Shown one piece after another: positions 1 through 8,900 of a DNA stretch of 64,000 nt (positions are counted from its first letter, which is position 1; each line of letters opens with the position of its first letter). The stretch covers positions 5,456,001 to 5,520,000 of the forward strand of contig NZ_CP045643.1 of NCBI RefSeq assembly GCF_009498275.1, read 5' to 3'. The notes under the pieces were generated by a model. That model had not been told where the DNA came from and searched no databases. It was given only the letters and a program-made list of their open reading frames with translations. The position numbers and the translations under genes were made by a program. This stretch comes from Streptomyces fagopyri (lineage in GTDB: Bacteria > Actinomycetota > Actinomycetes > Streptomycetales > Streptomycetaceae).

Positions 1-229
1 GCAGCGTGACCGTCACCGCGAGCAGATAGCCGGAGAACAGCCAGGAGAAGACCGAGAAACCGCCGAGGTCGCCGACGATCTGCGGCACGGCGGTCGACAC
101 GACGGTGGAGTCCAGCGCGGCGAGCGCCATGGAGAGCATGAGCGCCGCGACGACCGCGCCCCTGCGGTCGGGTGGAGCCCCCGGACGTACGGCCCCCGCG
201 GTGCGTATCTCGGTGTCCCCCTGATCCAC
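1..229 (-). CDS. MFS drug exporter, DHA2/EmrB-QacA type (N-terminal fragment)
   Basis: Only the first 76 codons are in the window; the gene runs off the left edge. The GTG start at 229 follows a GGAAGGAA ribosome site. After a hydrophilic leader of about 25 residues comes the first membrane helix (VVAALMLSMALAALDSTVV) and then VSTAVPQIVGDLGG. The LDxTVVxxAxPxIxxDLG pattern is the motif of helix 1 in 14-helix DHA2 drug:H+ antiporters of the inner membrane. This identifies the family; the substrate cannot be read from the fragment. Confidence 0.85.
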   Translation of the reverse strand, partial: MDQGDTEIRTAGAVRPGAPPDRRGAVVAALMLSMALAALDSTVVSTAVPQIVGDLGGFSVFSWLFSGYLLAVTVTL

Positions 230-678
230 GGGATTCCTTCCCCTTGCATCCATCCGCCTCCGGCCACCCTCTCACTCGACCCTTACGCCTCGGCAGGGTG
301 GAAGCCGGTCGCGGCGTGAGGGTGGAGCCGACCCCGAGAAGGACTCCGCCGGAAAGGGGACAGCCCCTAGGGGTACCTCCGTACTGCGGCTCGGGGAGGG
401 TTCGTACCGCCGGAGGAGGAGAGGGCGCGGTACACGTCCTTAACCTGGCTTTACGCCGCTGACGAGCGGCCGGGAAGCGGTCGGGACGTACGGGGGTCGT
501 ACGGACCGCACTCCCGGGGGTGGGGTTTTCCCCAGCAAAAGACTGCGCTGGGCACCAGCGCGCCGCAGCACCTCCCGCCGCCAGACTTACCGACGTAGCC
601 AAGAACGGCGCATCCACCCGGCAACACCGCATCCGCGGACCGACCGGCCCATCCGTAGACCGACATAGGAGACTTACC
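230..678. other. intergenic region between divergent MFS and ABC genes
   Basis: This 449-base divergent promoter region contains no gene I can support. It holds a 10-base palindrome CCCCTAGGGG near 364-373 and a short hairpin TGGGGTTTTCCCCA near 521-534. The ribosome site of the ABC ATPase lies at its right end (667-671). I could not assign a convincing -35/-10 pair. Confidence 0.5.
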
Positions 679-1467
679 GTGACATCGGCTGTAACCATTC
701 CCAGGCACGGGGGCACTGGAGGGCGTACGGCCGTTGCCGCACGGGCGCGGCAGGTCGTGAAGGCGTACGGGTCCGGAGAGACCCGCGTCGTCGCCCTGGA
801 CCACATCGACGTGGACATAGCGCGGGGGCGGTTCACCGCGATCATGGGCCCCTCGGGGTCCGGCAAGTCCACGCTGATGCACTGTCTCGCCGGGCTCGAC
901 ACCGTGACGAGCGGACAGATCCACCTCGACGAGACCGAGATCACCGGCCTCAAGGACAAGAAGCTCACGCAACTGCGCCGCGACCGGATCGGCTTCATCT
1001 TCCAGGCGTTCAACCTGTTGCCGACGCTGAACGCGCTGGAGAACATCACGCTCCCGATGGACATCGCGGGCCGCAAGCCGGACAAGGCCTGGCTGAGCCA
1101 GGTCGTCGAGACCGTCGGGCTCTCCGACCGGCTGAGGCACCGGCCGACCCAGCTCTCCGGCGGCCAGCAGCAGCGCGTCGCGGTGGCCCGGGCACTCGCC
1201 GCCCGGCCCGAGATCATCTTCGGGGACGAGCCGACCGGCAACCTCGACTCCCGGGCCGGCGCCGAGGTACTGGGCTTCCTGCGCCGCTCCGTGGACTCGC
1301 TCGGCCAGACCATCGTGATGGTCACGCACGACCCGGTGGCCGCCTCGTACGCGGACCGCGTCCTGTACCTCGCGGACGGCCGGATCGTCGACGAGATGCA
1401 CCAGCCGACGGCCGACCAGGTGCTCGACCGCATGAAGGACTTCGACGCCCGGGGGCGTACGTCATGA
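679..1467 (+). CDS. ABC transporter ATP-binding protein, MacB/LolD type
   Basis: 262-residue cytoplasmic ATPase that should drive the FtsX-type permease encoded directly downstream. Walker A is GPSGSGKS, the Q-loop region is FIFQAFNLLPTL, the signature is LSGGQQQR, Walker B is IIFGDEP and the H-loop is VTHD. The LPTLNALENITLP segment is typical of the MacB/LolD/HssDE group that exports or extracts envelope substrates rather than importing nutrients. The GTG at 679 was chosen because AGGAG lies at 667-671; an upstream extension is open but has no ribosome site. Its stop overlaps the permease ATG by four bases (ATGA). A close paralogue lies at 36978-37748. Confidence 0.95.
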   Translation: MTSAVTIPRHGGTGGRTAVAARARQVVKAYGSGETRVVALDHIDVDIARGRFTAIMGPSGSGKSTLMHCLAGLDTVTSGQIHLDETEITGLKDKKLTQLRRDRIGFIFQAFNLLPTLNALENITLPMDIAGRKPDKAWLSQVVETVGLSDRLRHRPTQLSGGQQQRVAVARALAARPEIIFGDEPTGNLDSRAGAEVLGFLRRSVDSLGQTIVMVTHDPVAASYADRVLYLADGRIVDEMHQPTADQVLDRMKDFDARGRTS

Positions 1468-4046
1468 CCGTCCTGAAGACCTCGATGCGCAACTTCTTCG
1501 CGCACAAGGGACGGATGGCCCTCTCCGCCGTCGCGGTCCTGCTGTCCGTCGCCTTCGTCTGCGGCACCCTGGTGTTCACCGACACCATGAACACGACCTT
1601 CGACAAGCTCTTCGCCGCGACCTCGTCCGACGTGACGGTCTCGCCGAAGGCCGCCAAGTCCGACGACACCCCGCAGAACGGCAGGCCGGAATCGCTGCCC
1701 GCCTCCGTGCTGACCCGGGCCGAGAAGGCCGACGGCGTCAAGTACGCCGAGGGCGCGGTCAGTTCGATGAACGTGACCGTCGTGAACAGCGCCAACGAGA
1801 ACATGGGCTCCAGCAACGGCGCCCCGACCATCGCGGGCAACTGGACGCGCAACGACCTGCGTTCGATGGAGATCACCGCCGGGCACGCCCCGCGCGGGCC
1901 GACCGAGACGATGGTCGACTCCGACACCGCCGAGAAGCACCACCTCAAGATCGGCGACGAGCTGCGCACCATCGCCGTCACCGGTGACTTCAAGGCCCGG
2001 ATCGTCGGCGTCGCCACCTTCAAGGTGACCAACCCCGGTGCCGCCGTCGTCTACTTCGACACCGCCACCGCCCAGCGCGAACTGCTCGGCACCACCGGCC
2101 GGTTCACCCAGATCAACGTCTCCGCGGCGACCGGCGTCACCGACGCGCGGCTCAAGCGGAACGTCACCGCCACGCTCGCCGCGGACACCACCGCCAAGAC
2201 GCCCTACAAGGTGCAGACGCAGAAGGAGAACGCGGACGAGAACCGCTCCGGTGTCGGCTCCTTCATGAACGTCATCAAGTACGCCATGCTCGGCTTCGCG
2301 GGCATCGCCTTCCTGGTCGGCATCTTCCTGATCATCAACACCTTCTCGATGCTGGTCGCCCAGCGCACCCGGGAGATCGGCCTGATGCGGGCGATCGGCT
2401 CCTCCCGCAAGCAGGTCAACCGGTCCGTGCTCATCGAGGCGACACTGCTCGGCGTCTTCGGCTCCGTCCTCGGCGTCGGCGCGGGCGTCGGCCTCGCGGT
2501 CGGCCTGATGAAACTCATGTCGGCGGCGGGCATGGACCTGTCGACACACGATCTGACCGTGAAGGCGAGCACCCCGGCCATCGGGCTCCTCCTCGGCGTC
2601 GTCGTCACCGTCCTCGCCGCCTACCTGCCCGCCCGCCGGGCCGGCAAGGTCTCCCCGATGGCCGCGCTGCGCGACGCCGGGACCCCCGCCGACGGCCGGG
2701 CCGGTCTCGTCCGCGGCATCATCGGCCTGGTCCTCACCGGCGCCGGAGCCTTCGCGCTGTACACGGCGGCCGGCGCGGACAAGGCGAGCGACGGTTCGCT
2801 GGTGCTGGGCGCCGGTGTCGTCCTGACCCTGATCGGGTTCGTCATCATCGGCCCGCTGCTCGCCGGCGGCGTGGTCCGCGTCATCAGCGCGGTGCTGCTG
2901 CGCTTCTTCGGCCCGGTCGGACGGATGGCGGAGCGCAACGCCCTGCGCAACCCGCGCCGCACCGGCGCCACCGGCGCGGCCCTCATGATCGGCCTCGCGC
3001 TGGTCGCCTGCCTCTCCGTCGTCGGCTCCTCGATGGTCGCCTCCGCGACCGACGAACTCGACAGGACCGTCGGCACCGACTTCATCATCCAGGGCAACCA
3101 GCGGGTCGTCCCGCAGGCCGCGAAGGCCATCGAGGCCACGCCCGGCCTGTCGCACGTCACGCACTACCGGGACATCGAGGCCACGCTCACCGCCCCCGAC
3201 GGTTCCTCGGACAGCGACGGCGTCACGGCCGCCGACCCCACCTACGCGCAGGACCTGCACCGCAAGACGACGGCCGGTGAACTGACCGCCGCCTACGGCA
3301 AGGACTCCATGTCCGTCGGCTCCGACTTCGCCACCAAGCACCACGTCAAGCCCGGGGACACCCTGACCGTCGCCTTCAAGGGTGGCAGCTCGGCCAGGCT
3401 CAAGGTCGCCGCGATCACCGACGACGACGTGGCCATCGACCAGGGCGCGCGGTACGTCAGCACCGAGACCATGCGGAAGTACCTTCCGGCCGACCGGATC
3501 CCGCCGGACCAGATCATGTTCGCCACCGCCAAGGACGGCCAGGAGAAGACCGCCTACGCGGCCCTCAAGAAGTCGCTGGCCGGCTACCCGCAGTACCAGG
3601 TCCGTGACCAGACCGACTACAAGCAGGAACTGAAGGACCAGATCGGCCAGCTCCTGAACATGGTCTACGGTCTGCTCGCCCTCGCGATCGTCGTGGCGGT
3701 CCTCGGCGTGGTCAACACGCTGGCCCTGTCGGTGGTGGAGCGGACCCGTGAGATCGGCCTGATGCGGGCCATCGGTCTCTCCCGCCGCCAGCTGCGCCGC
3801 ATGATCCGCCTGGAGTCGGTCGTCATCGCCCTCTTCGGAGCGCTGCTCGGCCTCGGCCTGGGCATGGCCTGGGGAGCCACCGCCCAGAAGCTGCTGGCCC
3901 TGGAGGGCCTGAAGGTCCTGGAGATCCCGTGGGGCACCATCATCGCGGTCTTCGTCGGCTCGGCGTTCGTGGGCCTGTTCGCCGCCCTGATCCCGGCGTT
4001 CCGGGCGGGCCGGATGAACGTCCTGAACGCGATCGCGACCGACTGA
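1464..4046 (+). CDS. ABC transporter permease with two FtsX domains
   Basis: 860-residue integral membrane partner of the preceding ATPase. Helix 1 lies near residues 17-39. A large extracytoplasmic domain of about 220 residues (MacB periplasmic-core type) follows. The first FtsX domain has helices near 273-300, 320-345 and 370-392, with the coupling motif RTREIGLMRAIGSSR. Three central helices, a second extracytoplasmic domain (about 525-730) and a second FtsX domain with a near-identical RTREIGLMRAIGLSRR motif follow. This duplicated layout is the usual actinobacterial one for single-polypeptide MacB-like permeases. Translational coupling to the ATPase indicates a two-gene operon. Export of a lipid, lipoprotein or peptide is inferred from the family only. 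Confidence 0.93.
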   Translation: MTVLKTSMRNFFAHKGRMALSAVAVLLSVAFVCGTLVFTDTMNTTFDKLFAATSSDVTVSPKAAKSDDTPQNGRPESLPASVLTRAEKADGVKYAEGAVSSMNVTVVNSANENMGSSNGAPTIAGNWTRNDLRSMEITAGHAPRGPTETMVDSDTAEKHHLKIGDELRTIAVTGDFKARIVGVATFKVTNPGAAVVYFDTATAQRELLGTTGRFTQINVSAATGVTDARLKRNVTATLAADTTAKTPYKVQTQKENADENRSGVGSFMNVIKYAMLGFAGIAFLVGIFLIINTFSMLVAQRTREIGLMRAIGSSRKQVNRSVLIEATLLGVFGSVLGVGAGVGLAVGLMKLMSAAGMDLSTHDLTVKASTPAIGLLLGVVVTVLAAYLPARRAGKVSPMAALRDAGTPADGRAGLVRGIIGLVLTGAGAFALYTAAGADKASDGSLVLGAGVVLTLIGFVIIGPLLAGGVVRVISAVLLRFFGPVGRMAERNALRNPRRTGATGAALMIGLALVACLSVVGSSMVASATDELDRTVGTDFIIQGNQRVVPQAAKAIEATPGLSHVTHYRDIEATLTAPDGSSDSDGVTAADPTYAQDLHRKTTAGELTAAYGKDSMSVGSDFATKHHVKPGDTLTVAFKGGSSARLKVAAITDDDVAIDQGARYVSTETMRKYLPADRIPPDQIMFATAKDGQEKTAYAALKKSLAGYPQYQVRDQTDYKQELKDQIGQLLNMVYGLLALAIVVAVLGVVNTLALSVVERTREIGLMRAIGLSRRQLRRMIRLESVVIALFGALLGLGLGMAWGATAQKLLALEGLKVLEIPWGTIIAVFVGSAFVGLFAALIPAFRAGRMNVLNAIATD

Positions 4047-4204
4047 CGGCCGACCGTCCGCCGGCCGCACGGCCGGCCGTGGCCCGCCCGGTGATCGGCG
4101 GCCGGCCGGCCGCGGACCGCCCGGAGACGGCCCGGCGACCGACAGCCACGGACGACGACCGCGGAGCGACCCGAAGGCCACCGCGCACGGGGGTCGCGGG
4201 GGAA

Positions 4205-4247
4205 AAGGGCCCGACCGGAGAGGTGACCACCTCCCCGGCCGGGCCCT
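4205..4247. terminator. strong hairpin, probable terminator after the ABC pair
   Basis: An inverted repeat with arms AGGGCCCG and CGGGCCCT extends inward as CCGG..AGGTgaccACCT..CCGG. It lies 160 bases after the permease stop and before the mfd promoter. There is no long T-tract, as is common for Streptomyces terminators. Confidence 0.7.
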
Positions 4248-4311
4248 TCGTGGTACCCGGCCCCGGCCGCGGGCGTTATCCACAGGCCCGGCGTGAGGGA
4301 GCGCGTCGTCG

Positions 4312-4317
4312 TAGGCT
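4312..4317 (+). promoter_or_regulatory. -10 box TAGGCT of mfd
   Basis: TAGGCT lies 69 bases upstream of the mfd start and matches the TAGRRT-like -10 consensus of vegetative (HrdB) promoters. The same hexamer precedes eno, bldA, the CBS gene and the lacI-type gene in this window. The -35 element is not clear. Confidence 0.5.
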
Positions 4318-4385
4318 GGAGATCCCCGGCCCGTGGCGACGTGTCGGGCCCTTCGCGTTGCCCACTCTCCGGATGGAAGGCCTTC

Positions 4386-7300
4386 ATGAGCCTGCACGGT
4401 CTGCTCGACGCCGTCGTCAAGGACGCCGCTCTCGCGGAAGCGGTGAAGGCCGCGACCGGCCAGGTCCGGATGCACGTCGACCTGGTGGGACCGCCCGCCG
4501 CCCGCCCCTTCGCGGTGGCCGCCCTAGCCCGCGAGGCCGGCCGGACCGTACTGGCGGTCACGGCGACGGGACGGGAGGCCGAGGACCTGGCCGCGGCGCT
4601 GAGGTCGCTCCTGCCCGCCGACACGGTCGCGGAGTACCCCTCGTGGGAGACGCTTCCGCACGAACGGCTCTCGCCCCGCTCCGACACGGTCGGCCGCCGC
4701 CTCGCCGTCCTGCGGCGCCTCGCCCATCCCCGCCCCGACGACCCCGAGACCGGCCCGGTGTCCGTCGTCGTCGCCCCCGTCCGCTCCGTGCTCCAGCCTC
4801 AGGTCAAGGGCCTCGGTGACCTGGAACCGGTCGCGCTGCGCACCGGCCAGAGCGCCGACCTCGGGGGCGTCGTCGAGGCCCTCGCGGCAGCCGCCTACGC
4901 CCGCGTCGAACTGGTCGAGAAGCGCGGCGAGTTCGCGGTCCGCGGCGGCATCCTCGACGTCTTCCCGCCCACCGAGGAGCATCCGCTCCGGGTGGAGTTC
5001 TGGGGCGACGACGTCGAGGAGATCCGCTACTTCAAGGTCGCCGACCAGCGCTCCCTGGAGGTCGCCGAGCACGGGCTGTGGGCACCGCCGTGCCGCGAGC
5101 TGCTGCTCACCGACGACGTACGGCGGCGGGCCGCCCGGCTGGCCGAGGAGCACCCCGAGCTGGGCGAACTGCTCGGCAAGATCGCCGAGGGCATCGCCGT
5201 GGAGGGCATGGAGTCCCTGGCCCCGGTCCTGGTCGACGACATGGAGCTGCTGCTCGACGTGCTGCCCAAGGGCTCCATGGCCGTCGTGTGCGACCCGGAG
5301 CGGGTACGGACCCGGGCCGCGGACCTGGTGGCGACCTCGCAGGAGTTCCTCCAGGCGTCCTGGGCGGCGACCGCCGGCGGCGGCGAGGCCCCCATCGACG
5401 TGGACGCGGCCTCCCTGTGGTCCATCGCGGACGTCCGGGAGCGCGCGCGCGAGCTGGACATGATGTGGTGGTCGGTGTCGCCGTTCGCGGCCGACGAGTC
5501 GTTCACCGAGAGCTTCGGCGGAGGCGGCGACGCCGACACCCTCAAGCTCGGCATGCACGCCCCCGAGACCTACCGGGGCGACACCGCCCGCGCCCTCGCC
5601 GACACCAAGGGCTGGCTCGCCGAGGGCTGGCGCACGGTGTACGTCACCGAGGCGCACGGCCCCGCCGCCCGTACCGTCGAGGTGCTCGGCGGAGAGGGCA
5701 TCGCGGCCCGCCTCGAAACCGACCTGGCGGACATCGGGCCGTCCGTCGTGCACGTCTCCTGCGGCTCGATCGACTACGGCTTCGTCGACCCGGCGCTCAA
5801 GCTCGCCGTCCTCACCGAGACCGACCTCTCCGGCCAGAAGGCGGCCGGCAAGGACGGCGCGCGCATGCCGGCCCGCCGCCGCAAGACCATCGACCCGCTG
5901 ACCCTCGAAGCCGGCGACTACATCGTGCACGAGCAGCACGGTGTCGGCCGCTACATCGAGATGGTCCAGCGGACCGTGCAGGGCGCGACCCGCGAGTACC
6001 TGGTCGTGGAGTACGCGCCGGCCAAGCGCGGCCAGCCCGGCGACCGCCTCTACATCCCGACCGACCAGTTGGAGCAGATCACCAAGTACGTCGGCGGCGA
6101 GGCACCGACCCTGCACCGTCTCGGCGGCGCCGACTGGACGAAGACCAAGGCCCGCGCCAAGAAGGCGGTCAAGGAGATCGCCGCGGACCTGATCAAGCTG
6201 TACAGCGCGCGCATGGCGGCCCCGGGACACGCCTTCGGCTCCGACACGCCCTGGCAGCGCGAGCTGGAGGACGCCTTCCCGTACGCGGAGACCCCCGACC
6301 AGCTCACCACCATCGCCGAGGTCAAGGAGGACATGGAGAAGACGGTCCCGATGGACCGCCTGGTCTGCGGCGACGTGGGATACGGCAAGACGGAGATCGC
6401 CGTCCGCGCCGCGTTCAAGGCCGTGCAGGACGGCAAACAGGTCGCCGTGCTCGTACCGACGACGCTTCTCGTGCAGCAGCACTTCGGCACCTTCGGCGAG
6501 CGCTACTCGCAGTTCCCGGTCAACGTCCGGGCGCTGTCGCGCTTCCAGACGGACACGGAGGCGAAGGCGGTCCTGGAGGGGCTGCGCGAGGGCTCCGTGG
6601 ACGTCGTCATCGGCACCCACCGCCTGTTCTCCTCGGAGACGAAGTTCAAGGACCTGGGCCTGGTCATCGTCGACGAGGAGCAGCGCTTCGGCGTCGAGCA
6701 CAAGGAGCAGCTGAAGAAACTGCGCGCCAACGTCGACGTCCTGACGATGTCCGCGACCCCGATCCCGCGCACCCTGGAGATGGCGGTCACGGGCATCCGC
6801 GAGATGTCCACGATCACCACCCCGCCGGAGGAGCGGCACCCGGTGCTGACCTTCGTCGGCCCCTACGAGGAGAAGCAGATCGGCGCCGCCATCCGGCGTG
6901 AACTGCTCCGCGAGGGCCAGGTGTTCTACATCCACAACCGCGTCGAGTCCATCGACCGCGCGGCGGCCCGGCTGCGCGAGATCGTCCCCGAGGCGCGCAT
7001 CGCCACGGCCCACGGGCAGATGTCGGAACAGTCCCTGGAGCAGGTCGTCGTCGACTTCTGGGAGAAGAGGTTCGACGTGCTCGTCTCGACGACGATCGTC
7101 GAGTCCGGCATCGACATCTCCAACGCCAACACGCTGATCGTGGAGCGCGGCGACAACTTCGGCCTCTCCCAGCTGCACCAGCTGCGCGGCCGGGTCGGAC
7201 GAGGCCGGGAGCGCGGCTACGCGTACTTCCTCTACCCGCCGGAGAAGCCCCTCACCGAGACGGCGCACGAGCGGCTCGCGACCATCGCCCAGCACACCGA

Positions 7301-7940
7301 GATGGGCGCGGGCATGTACGTGGCGATGAAGGACCTGGAGATCCGCGGCGCCGGAAACCTGCTCGGCGGCGAGCAGTCCGGCCACATCGCGGGCGTCGGC
7401 TTCGACCTGTACGTCCGCATGGTCGGCGAGGCGGTCGCCGACTACCGCGCACAGCTGGAGGGCGGTGCGGAGGAGGAGCCGCCGCTGGAGGTCAAGATCG
7501 AGCTGCCGGTCGACGCGCACGTCCCGCACGACTACGCGCCGGGCGAGCGGCTGCGTCTGCAGGCCTACCGTGCCATCGCCTCCGCCAACACGGAGGAGGA
7601 CGTGAAGGCCGTACGGGAGGAACTCGTCGACCGCTACGGCAAGTTGCCCGAGCCGGTGGAGAACCTCCTGCTGGTCGCAGGGCTGCGGATGCTCGCGCGG
7701 GCGTGCGGGGTCGGCGAGGTCGTGCTCCAGGGCAACAACATCCGGTTCGCACCTGCCGAGCTGCGGGAGTCGCAGGAACTGCGCCTGCGGCGGCTGTACC
7801 CGGGCACGGTCATCAAGCCGGCCGCCCACCAGCTTCTGGTCCCCCGCCCGAAGACGGCGAAGGTGGGCGGGAAGCCGCTGGTCGGACGGGAGCTGCTGGG
7901 GTGGACCGGGGAGTTCCTGGCGACAGTGCTCGGGTCGTAG
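4386..7940 (+). CDS. mfd: transcription-repair coupling factor
   Basis: 1184 residues, full length for Mfd. It removes RNA polymerase stalled at DNA lesions and recruits UvrA. The UvrB-like N-terminal part occupies roughly residues 1-350 (YPSWETLPHE, RGGILDVFPP). A CarD-like polymerase-interaction domain sits near 510-590 (GDYIVHEQHGVGRY). The SF2 translocase follows, with Walker A CGDVGYGKTE near 661, the DEEQRFG box near 764, SATPIPRTLEM, and QLRGRVGRGRERGYAY in motif VI. A C-terminal domain masks UvrA binding. The ATG at 4386 follows GGAAGG at 4375-4380. It is monocistronic by appearance. Confidence 0.98.
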   Translation: MSLHGLLDAVVKDAALAEAVKAATGQVRMHVDLVGPPAARPFAVAALAREAGRTVLAVTATGREAEDLAAALRSLLPADTVAEYPSWETLPHERLSPRSDTVGRRLAVLRRLAHPRPDDPETGPVSVVVAPVRSVLQPQVKGLGDLEPVALRTGQSADLGGVVEALAAAAYARVELVEKRGEFAVRGGILDVFPPTEEHPLRVEFWGDDVEEIRYFKVADQRSLEVAEHGLWAPPCRELLLTDDVRRRAARLAEEHPELGELLGKIAEGIAVEGMESLAPVLVDDMELLLDVLPKGSMAVVCDPERVRTRAADLVATSQEFLQASWAATAGGGEAPIDVDAASLWSIADVRERARELDMMWWSVSPFAADESFTESFGGGGDADTLKLGMHAPETYRGDTARALADTKGWLAEGWRTVYVTEAHGPAARTVEVLGGEGIAARLETDLADIGPSVVHVSCGSIDYGFVDPALKLAVLTETDLSGQKAAGKDGARMPARRRKTIDPLTLEAGDYIVHEQHGVGRYIEMVQRTVQGATREYLVVEYAPAKRGQPGDRLYIPTDQLEQITKYVGGEAPTLHRLGGADWTKTKARAKKAVKEIAADLIKLYSARMAAPGHAFGSDTPWQRELEDAFPYAETPDQLTTIAEVKEDMEKTVPMDRLVCGDVGYGKTEIAVRAAFKAVQDGKQVAVLVPTTLLVQQHFGTFGERYSQFPVNVRALSRFQTDTEAKAVLEGLREGSVDVVIGTHRLFSSETKFKDLGLVIVDEEQRFGVEHKEQLKKLRANVDVLTMSATPIPRTLEMAVTGIREMSTITTPPEERHPVLTFVGPYEEKQIGAAIRRELLREGQVFYIHNRVESIDRAAARLREIVPEARIATAHGQMSEQSLEQVVVDFWEKRFDVLVSTTIVESGIDISNANTLIVERGDNFGLSQLHQLRGRVGRGRERGYAYFLYPPEKPLTETAHERLATIAQHTEMGAGMYVAMKDLEIRGAGNLLGGEQSGHIAGVGFDLYVRMVGEAVADYRAQLEGGAEEEPPLEVKIELPVDAHVPHDYAPGERLRLQAYRAIASANTEEDVKAVREELVDRYGKLPEPVENLLLVAGLRMLARACGVGEVVLQGNNIRFAPAELRESQELRLRRLYPGTVIKPAAHQLLVPRPKTAKVGGKPLVGRELLGWTGEFLATVLGS

Positions 7941-8080
7941 GGGCGAGTTCCGGCGCTCCGGAGGGGAACAGCGGTGGCGGGGCCCTGGTCGCCCGGGAGG
8001 TGACGGGGGCCCCGCCGGTGGCGTGCGGGGGCGCGGGTGATCCGGGGCCGGGCGGGGGTGTGCGGGACGCGCAGGCGCTC

Positions 8081-8136
8081 CGGGGTCGTGCGCGTCGCGC
8101 AGGCGTTTCGGGGTCGTGCGCGTCGCGCAGGCGTTC
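8081..8136. repeat. 28-base direct tandem repeat (two near-identical copies)
   Basis: Copies at 8081-8108 and 8109-8136 differ only in the last base; each begins CGGGGTCGTGCGCGTCGCGC. A degenerate third copy starts at 8137. The array lies in the 280-base gap between the end of mfd and the end of the TetR gene. No coding function is apparent. Confidence 0.85.
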
Positions 8137-8220
8137 CGGGTTCGCGCCGGTGGCGTGCGGGCCCCGCAGGTGATCGGGGGTCGCGCCGGTGGTGCCCGGG
8201 TCAGGCCGGTGATGCCCGGG

Positions 8221-8796
8221 TCACGCCGGCGGTGGCGTGAACAGCATTCCCGTCAGGACACGGAAGACCTCCTCGGGGTCCTGGTCGCCGACCGGGCCGT
8301 CCAGGTTGTGGCCGAGGAGCAGGGTCGCGAAGCCGTGGGCCAGGGACCAGGCGGCGACCGAGGCGAGGCGGGGATCGACGTCAGGGCCCGGGCGCCGGGC
8401 TGCGACGGCCCGGCGCAGGCTCTCGGCCGTCAGGGCCCGGGCGGTCGTGAGCTCCACGTCGTCCGCCCGCAGGAGCTCCGGTGTGAACATCACCTGGAAG
8501 TGCGCGGGGTGCTCGCGCGCGAACCTCACGTAGTGGACGCCCGCCTCGCGCAGGTCCGCGGCCTCGGTGAGCGTGGCGGCCAGCAGTCCGTGTCCCTCGG
8601 CCGCGATCGCCGTCAGCAGGCCCGTGCGGTCCTTGAAGTGGTGGGCCGGCGCCGCGTGCGAGACGCCCGCCCGACGGGCCAGGTCGCGCAGGCTGAGCGC
8701 GGAGGGGCCCTCGGCGGCGATGACGTCCAGAGCGGCGCTCAGGATGGCGCGCCGTAGATCGCCGTGGTGGTAGGGGCGAGGGCTGGTGGTCTCCAT
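8221..8796 (-). CDS. TetR-family transcriptional repressor with WHG-type C-terminal domain
   Basis: 191 residues. The N-terminal helix-turn-helix spans about residues 12-58 (AILSAALDVIAAEGPSALSLRDLARRAGVS, then HFKDRTGLL). The C-terminal half (VRFAREHPAHFQVMFTPELL, and WSLAHGFATLLLGHNL near the end) matches the WHG subtype of TetR regulators. It is transcribed away from a SCO6745-like gene; two 15-base palindromes in the shared promoter region are the likely operators, predicting autoregulation and control of the neighbour. The inducer is unknown. Confidence 0.93.
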   Translation of the reverse strand: METTSPRPYHHGDLRRAILSAALDVIAAEGPSALSLRDLARRAGVSHAAPAHHFKDRTGLLTAIAAEGHGLLAATLTEAADLREAGVHYVRFAREHPAHFQVMFTPELLRADDVELTTARALTAESLRRAVAARRPGPDVDPRLASVAAWSLAHGFATLLLGHNLDGPVGDQDPEEVFRVLTGMLFTPPPA

Positions 8797-8817
8797 GGCC
8801 GCCAGCGTACGCGGAAT

Positions 8818-8832
8818 CTAGTCATTGACAAG
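8818..8832. promoter_or_regulatory. putative TetR operator 1
   Basis: CTAGTCATTGACAAG is an almost perfect 15-base palindrome, 21 bases upstream of the TetR gene start. It contains a TTGACA that could be the -35 element of the rightward promoter, so binding would block transcription. Confidence 0.65.
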
Positions 8833-8851
8833 TTCGGCCGGACCGGGCAAT

Positions 8852-8866
8852 CTTGTCAGTGTCAAG
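8852..8866. promoter_or_regulatory. putative TetR operator 2
   Basis: CTTGTCAGTGTCAAG is a second palindrome of the same design as the site at 8818-8832. Its centre is 34 bases from the first. Both carry the CTnG/CAAG ends expected for one dimer each. Confidence 0.6.
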
Positions 8867-8900
8867 TTGTCGGGTGGGCACGGGACGGGGGGATGACGTC

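Noticed and set aside
4524..7829. Very long minus-strand open frame opposite mfd
   Set aside because: It is a high-GC shadow: mfd is full length with all motifs on the plus strand, and the antisense translation has no domain.
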